From Oscillospiraceae bacterium (GTDB taxonomy: Bacteria; Bacillota; Clostridia; Oscillospirales; Oscillospiraceae), in NCBI GenBank assembly GCA_015068395.1, contig SVKP01000115.1:1-64000 (forward strand): DNA of 64,000 nt, read 5' to 3'. The position numbers and the translations under genes were made by a program. The notes below the pieces were generated by a model. That model was not told the origin of the DNA. It made no database searches and worked only from the letters and a program-made list of their open reading frames with translations. Positions 60,785 to 64,000 of the stretch are shown piece by piece (the first letter of the stretch is position 1; every line of letters begins with the position of its first letter).

Positions 60785-61189
60785 TCACTTCCAGCCGTAG
60801 GCGTCGCGCACCATCTTCTTGCGCGTTTCAGGCAGTGACATAAGGAATTGACGGCGTTTGTCTTCGTCCCATGTCCGATATGCCATAAGGACGCCGACAT
60901 TGCAGAAGGTGAAACCGTAAAGGTCGATCTGTTCGGGGCTTGTGTTCGGAAAAGCATCCATGACGCCGCCGACATAGCTCCAAAAGTGACGATCGTTCTT
61001 GCATTTTGCCTGACGCTTGTTCATCTCTTTCAGCGCCGCAGCGAGCTGAGGCGTCCGATGAAAAATAAAGACATCATGGCAATTTGCGAAAAATTCAACA
61101 TTTTTCGGCTCAAATCCCTTGTCAAGCAGCGCAAGACCAGTGCGGACGTCAACACGTTCGTTCGGAAAACCGTTCGGATAGAGGCACAT
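60785..61189 (-). CDS. Hypothetical phage protein, 134 residues
   Basis: The protein starts MCLYPNGFPNERVDVRTG and contains GGVMDAFPNTSPEQIDLYG and TWDEDKRRQFLMSLPE. Cys at position 2 and others are not in a known motif. AAGGAGG precedes the ATG at 61189, which overlaps the stop of the preceding gene (TAATG). No family recognised. Confidence 0.65.
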   Translation of the reverse strand: MCLYPNGFPNERVDVRTGLALLDKGFEPKNVEFFANCHDVFIFHRTPQLAAALKEMNKRQAKCKNDRHFWSYVGGVMDAFPNTSPEQIDLYGFTFCNVGVLMAYRTWDEDKRRQFLMSLPETRKKMVRDAYGWK

Positions 61190-61698
61190 TATTCCACCTC
61201 CTTGCCGCCGACAAATGTACGGGCATTGTCTCCGCTGATCGCGCAGAAATTGCCGCACGCCTGCAAGATCGTCTCGCGTTCCTCGTCGGTCTGCGCGGCG
61301 TTGTATTTGGCGCGTTGCTGAGACGTCAGCGCCGCATACCGCAGCACATCGACGACACGCCGGTCGTTCCTGATCGCGTTCAAGACGCGCTCCACGGTGA
61401 CGCCATGCACGCGCGCGATGGTCTCGACGTTCTGGTTGCCAATCAAATAAAGGTCTGCAAGCGCTTCGTTGCTGACGTTTTGTGTCGTTTTCTTCGTCTC
61501 CGGCTTGTTTGCCTTTGCGCGCGCGGACTCAGCGATATAGTCAGCACAAGCGGCCTCAAACTCAGGCGTAGAATCAAACAGCCAAACCGTTTTCGTCATG
61601 TCTCGCGCATTTGGAGCCTGTGAAACAGGCATAAAGCCCTGATTGATAAGAGCTTGCGCCATTCCGTAGGTGTAGATCATTCTTTGTCTCGTTTTCAT
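61189..61698 (-). CDS. Hypothetical phage protein with HTH-like segment, 169 residues
   Basis: The protein starts MKTRQRMIYTYGMAQALI and contains NEALADLYLIGNQNVETIAR and VHGVTVERVLNAIRND, which looks like a homeodomain-type HTH. It may be an early regulator. The ATG at 61698 follows AAAGGA. A longer frame to 61881 runs through a GC-rich leader without a ribosome site. Confidence 0.65.
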   Translation of the reverse strand: MKTRQRMIYTYGMAQALINQGFMPVSQAPNARDMTKTVWLFDSTPEFEAACADYIAESARAKANKPETKKTTQNVSNEALADLYLIGNQNVETIARVHGVTVERVLNAIRNDRRVVDVLRYAALTSQQRAKYNAAQTDEERETILQACGNFCAISGDNARTFVGGKEVE

Positions 61699-62083
61699 GT
61701 GTTTTGTCCTTTCTTGTAATGTGTTTTGTTTTGAAATTACGGGACGATGGCAGCATATCCCAAGGCAGCCGGCAGGCAAACCAAGAAGACGTGATACCAT
61801 CGCCCCGCAAGGCGGCGCACGGTCGCTTAAACGGCCAAAAGGCCGCAGACATGTCACACCATCCACCCTTACAGTTGACAATGGACGCCCGTTTTATGTA
61901 GGAGGTCGGGCAAAGGGTCAATGATGCAGGTAAGACTGCCACCGTGCGCCTACCGCGTGAAGGTCGCGGCTTGTATATCTACAGCTTGCGCTGTTGATAC
62001 CTGTTGGCGACCGCTCAACGCAAAAAGCGGTCGCCGGTGAAAGAAAGATGTTATACTAAACGGCTTGTGCCGTCAGTACCGTG
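61699..62083. other. 385-bp intergenic region with hairpins
   Basis: No convincing gene is seen. It holds a perfect 10-bp hairpin at 62006-62035 (GGCGACCGCT / AGCGGTCGCC), a GC-rich leader with a CGGCC-TTTT-GGCCG hairpin near 61830-61850, and a TAGTATAAC box on the minus strand near 62050 that may be a -10. Confidence 0.4.
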
Positions 62084-62263
62084 TCAATAGCCGTGCTGCA
62101 CAAGATAGGCGTCCAGCACGGACACCCAGCGGCGCGGTAGGGGTCTACGCCCCGTAATAAACCTATTGATTGTATCAAGTGGCATATTCAGCGTTTTTGC
62201 AACATGTGTTTGACTCGATCCGCTCTGTTCCAGAAAAAGCTGCAGCCTTGTTCTCAGGGGCAT
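62084..62263 (-). CDS. Small Cro/CI-type HTH regulator, 59 residues
   Basis: The frame starts MPLRTRLQLFLEQSGSSQ, continues THVAKTLNMPLDTINRFI and ends LDAYLVQHGY. This is a minimal XRE-type HTH with recognition helix LDTINRFI. GAGGTG precedes the ATG by 7 nt. A perfect palindrome lies just upstream, so it probably autoregulates. It is the only obvious lysogeny-type regulator seen in the window. Confidence 0.75.
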   Translation of the reverse strand: MPLRTRLQLFLEQSGSSQTHVAKTLNMPLDTINRFITGRRPLPRRWVSVLDAYLVQHGY

Positions 62264-62283
62264 AATTTCACCTCACTTTTGCC

Positions 62284-62303
62284 ATGTCGAAATTTATCGA
62301 CAT
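62284..62303. promoter_or_regulatory. Palindromic operator of the small HTH gene
   Basis: ATGTCGA-N6-TCGACAT is a perfect 7-bp inverted repeat, 21 bp upstream of the HTH start. Its symmetry fits a dimeric XRE regulator. Confidence 0.6.
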
Positions 62304-62758
62304 AAAAAAATTTGGGTTAGTAGCGGCTGGATATGCCGATTCCAGCCGCACAACCATGTGGAACATCCGCCAGTACGGTAAAATCAAAGGATTTACTTGG
62401 TCTAAAGGCACATTCGTTTCTTGCAAACGTCGGTACTTCCCTTAAAGCTATTTATCTAAACAGAAAAGGAACAAAGCGTAATATAACGACCTATTCCGCA
62501 TGAAAACCGGACATATTTCAGGTTTTGCAGAGTCGGGAAAGCCCGTTATATATCGGCATATTCGGCGCTTAGACTTTCAAAAACAAAAGTGGAAACGCTT
62601 TTCTTTCCCTTAAAGCTCTTTTTGTAATCTATTGGACATTATGCCGTTATATTTCGACTTGTTTTTATGGTAAATTGCTGATTTTTCGATGCAAACATAG
62701 TTTTAATATATCGTTGTATAACGGCTTGTTTATCTTATCGAAATTAGAAAACACAGCG
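62304..62758. other. 455-bp AT-rich noncoding region with repeated CGTTATAT motif
   Basis: No gene of convincing size is seen. CGTTATAT-like motifs occur near 62478 (reverse), 62544, 62645 and 62717 (reverse, partial). CCCTTAAAGCT occurs twice, near 62437 and 62607. A perfect 9-bp hairpin lies at 62323-62349 (GCGGCTGGA / TCCAGCCGC). It is probably a regulatory or replication region. Confidence 0.45.
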
Positions 62759-63220
62759 TTACACCCGCCCTTGTATTTGCCTCGATCTTATATAGCACTC
62801 AATTTGATATTTGGCGGATTCTCTTGCTTCATCGGTGATACCCTGCGCGCCGTTCTCTAAAAATGCCATTACCAGATTTACAGCGGAGGCGCTGGATTCC
62901 TTTACAAAAACCTCTCGTTTTAGCTCTCTCCCGTCTGCAAGCCGGACTCTGACGATAAAGCCGACGTGCGGGCTTGTGCATGAGGGTATTAGATCAAGGC
63001 AAACGCTGACCATCGCCTTATCCAGTTCATCGGTGATTCTGTCCTCGATCTGCCATTCTTCCGCAGCATTCCACATATCGGCGCGCACCTGCTCTGACAC
63101 CATAGCAATTACAGCCTTACGCACTATCGAATCATCCAGATATGGCAAAATGATACGGTCGGGCGAAATACTTACCCATGAAACAATGTTCTCTCCACTT
63201 ATAAATCCGAAATCAGCCAT
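62759..63220 (-). CDS. Phage protein of unknown function, paralogue 1
   Basis: The 153-residue protein starts MADFGFISGENIVSWVSI and contains RIILPYLDD, VCLDLIPS, VRLADGRELKREVFV and FLENGAQGITDEARE. It shares layout and spaced residues with the 187-residue protein downstream in the window. GGAGGT precedes the ATG at 63220. No known family recognised. Confidence 0.65.
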   Translation of the reverse strand: MADFGFISGENIVSWVSISPDRIILPYLDDSIVRKAVIAMVSEQVRADMWNAAEEWQIEDRITDELDKAMVSVCLDLIPSCTSPHVGFIVRVRLADGRELKREVFVKESSASAVNLVMAFLENGAQGITDEARESAKYQIECYIRSRQIQGRV

Positions 63221-63257
63221 TCCCTTTACCTCCACACCTTTTTATAATTGAGATAAC

Positions 63258-63276
63258 GGCGGGCATTTTGCCCGCC
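63258..63276 (-). terminator. Hairpin between the two paralogues
   Basis: GGCGGGCA pairs perfectly with TGCCCGCC around a 3-nt loop. The T tract on the minus strand is weak, so it may be only a partial terminator or mRNA processing site. Confidence 0.45.
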
Positions 63277-63393
63277 GCAACCCCATAGCATATCTTACCT
63301 ACCAGGTCTATCAGAGGAAAAATTACTCAGTCCACTGCATTCGCTATTGTTGACAACAGTGACGGCCTCGAATTGTGCATTTTGCAAAGCAAA

Positions 63394-63957
63394 TCAGGAG
63401 AGCGCCGCAAGGATGGTTCTCGGCTGATAACCTTTGTTGACAAGCGCACGGACTGCCGCGCAGCACTCGCGGGACATACCAGCAAGGCCAGCTCCACCGC
63501 TTAGGATAGCGCGGTGCAGGAAACGACCGTGCTGCTTTTCGTAGAAGTCGCGTATATCTGCGCGGAGACCAGGCGCGCCGTCGGCCAGATAGTCCGTGAT
63601 GATGTCAGGCGCAAGCGCATTGCCGGCAGGCGTATAGATTTGCCTTGTAATGCGATGTCCGTCAGGCAGATCGACGCCGATCATAATGCCAGTAAGGGGC
63701 TTTTGTGTCGACACGTCCAAGGTCAAAACCGCTGTAACCGTGCTCTTTTCGAGAATCATCGCGCAGTCTTCACAAAGGCGCTGATTGCCGTCGTCGGTAT
63801 CGGGATAATCGTCAGCCGGCATTACCTCGGCGATTAGTGCCTCGGCATAATAGAGGACGTCGCCCGTTACTGCATACGGCAAATGTATTCTATCGTTGCG
63901 GATGGTGCTCATGCTGAGGATGTTCGCGCGGTCAATCACAAAATTCTGATCTGTCAT
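63394..63957 (-). CDS. Phage protein of unknown function, paralogue 2
   Basis: The 187-residue protein starts MTDQNFVIDRANILSMSTI and contains RIHLPYAVT, VTAVLTLDVS, VDLPDGHRITRQIY and YLADGAPGLRADIRD, matching paralogue 1 position by position. It has an extra C-terminal segment (GGAGLAGMSRECCAAVRALV). AAAGGA precedes the ATG at 63957. Confidence 0.65.
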   Translation of the reverse strand: MTDQNFVIDRANILSMSTIRNDRIHLPYAVTGDVLYYAEALIAEVMPADDYPDTDDGNQRLCEDCAMILEKSTVTAVLTLDVSTQKPLTGIMIGVDLPDGHRITRQIYTPAGNALAPDIITDYLADGAPGLRADIRDFYEKQHGRFLHRAILSGGAGLAGMSRECCAAVRALVNKGYQPRTILAALS

Positions 63958-64000
63958 GTTTTGTTCCTTTCCGCCCGTCAAGCCGATAGCGCAGCTTTTT

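Larger units (their letters stand above)
44495..64000 (-). mobile_element. Prophage inserted in cotJC (right end outside window)
   Basis: All convincing genes in this span are on the minus strand and follow a siphovirus order: regulators, early genes, terminases, portal, MuF, scaffold, capsid, connectors, tail tube, chaperone-like genes, tape measure, integrase. Base composition looks more AT-rich than the flanking chromosome. Baseplate, fibre, holin and endolysin genes are not found between tape measure and integrase. The second attachment site and any further genes lie past 64000. Confidence 0.9.

Noticed and set aside
61699-61881. 61-codon N-terminal extension of the 169-residue phage protein
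   Set aside because: It is Cys/Arg/Pro-rich noncoding-type sequence without a ribosome site; the ATG at 61698 has AAAGGA.
62353-62442. Plus-strand frame of 29 codons starting MWNIRQYGKIKG
   Set aside because: Too short, no ribosome site, and on the strand opposite to all other prophage genes.

Overview
The window looks like chromosomal DNA of a GC-rich, spore-forming member of the class Clostridia. An Oscillospiraceae-like organism is my best inference. Support comes from strong Shine-Dalgarno sites, SLH-domain secreted proteins, sporulation genes (cwlD, cotJ), SpoIIE-type phosphatases, a YtrA-type GntR operon and a Gram-positive siphovirus-type prophage. I cannot name the species.

Layout. 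0.1-2.3 kb: hflX, a YigZ/IMPACT gene and a tRNA-Pro(CGG) with its own promoter and terminator. 2.4-27 kb: a large signalling and secretion region. It holds three membrane-anchored SpoIIE/RsbU-type PP2C phosphatases, an RsbW-like ATPase broken by an amber codon, an RsbV-like STAS protein, a GAF-ABC ATPase fusion with a 1386-residue FtsX-type permease carrying a 14-residue repeat coil, a SARP-like response regulator, and two secreted HAD-phosphatase proteins, one fused to SLH and PheC-like domains. A lipoprotein, a secreted Ig/stalk-domain protein, an SstT symporter and a tandem cNMP-binding protein also lie here. 27-31.5 kb: a VanX-type dipeptidase, PreA, and a decayed SLH/5'-nucleotidase/cysteine-hydrolase gene. 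31.7-35.4 kb: nickel-handling genes (CooC-like ATPase, His-rich protein, CooT) followed by NfnAB-like flavoenzymes. 35.5-39.6 kb: a GntR/ABC operon. 39.6-43.6 kb: a coiled-coil protein, a tyrosine recombinase, a Cys-rich small protein, radA and cwlD. 43.8-44.5 kb: a cotJA-cotJB fusion and the 5' part of cotJC.

From about 44.5 kb to the window end lies a prophage whose genes are all on the minus strand. It is inserted inside cotJC, with its large serine integrase abutting the junction. Reading along the minus strand, from the window end down, it has two paralogous unknown proteins, a small HTH regulator with a palindromic operator, early genes (one carrying a 10-bp phased repeat), small terminase, a second serine recombinase, large terminase, portal, MuF, scaffold, capsid, connectors, tail tube, two chaperone-like genes and tape measure. 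Baseplate, fibre, holin and lysin genes are absent between tape measure and integrase. The far end is outside the window.

The two most interesting points are a prophage placed to interrupt a spore-coat gene, resembling known developmentally excised sporulation-gene interruptions, and the partner-switching cluster interleaved with secreted HAD phosphatases and an ABC/FtsX machine.
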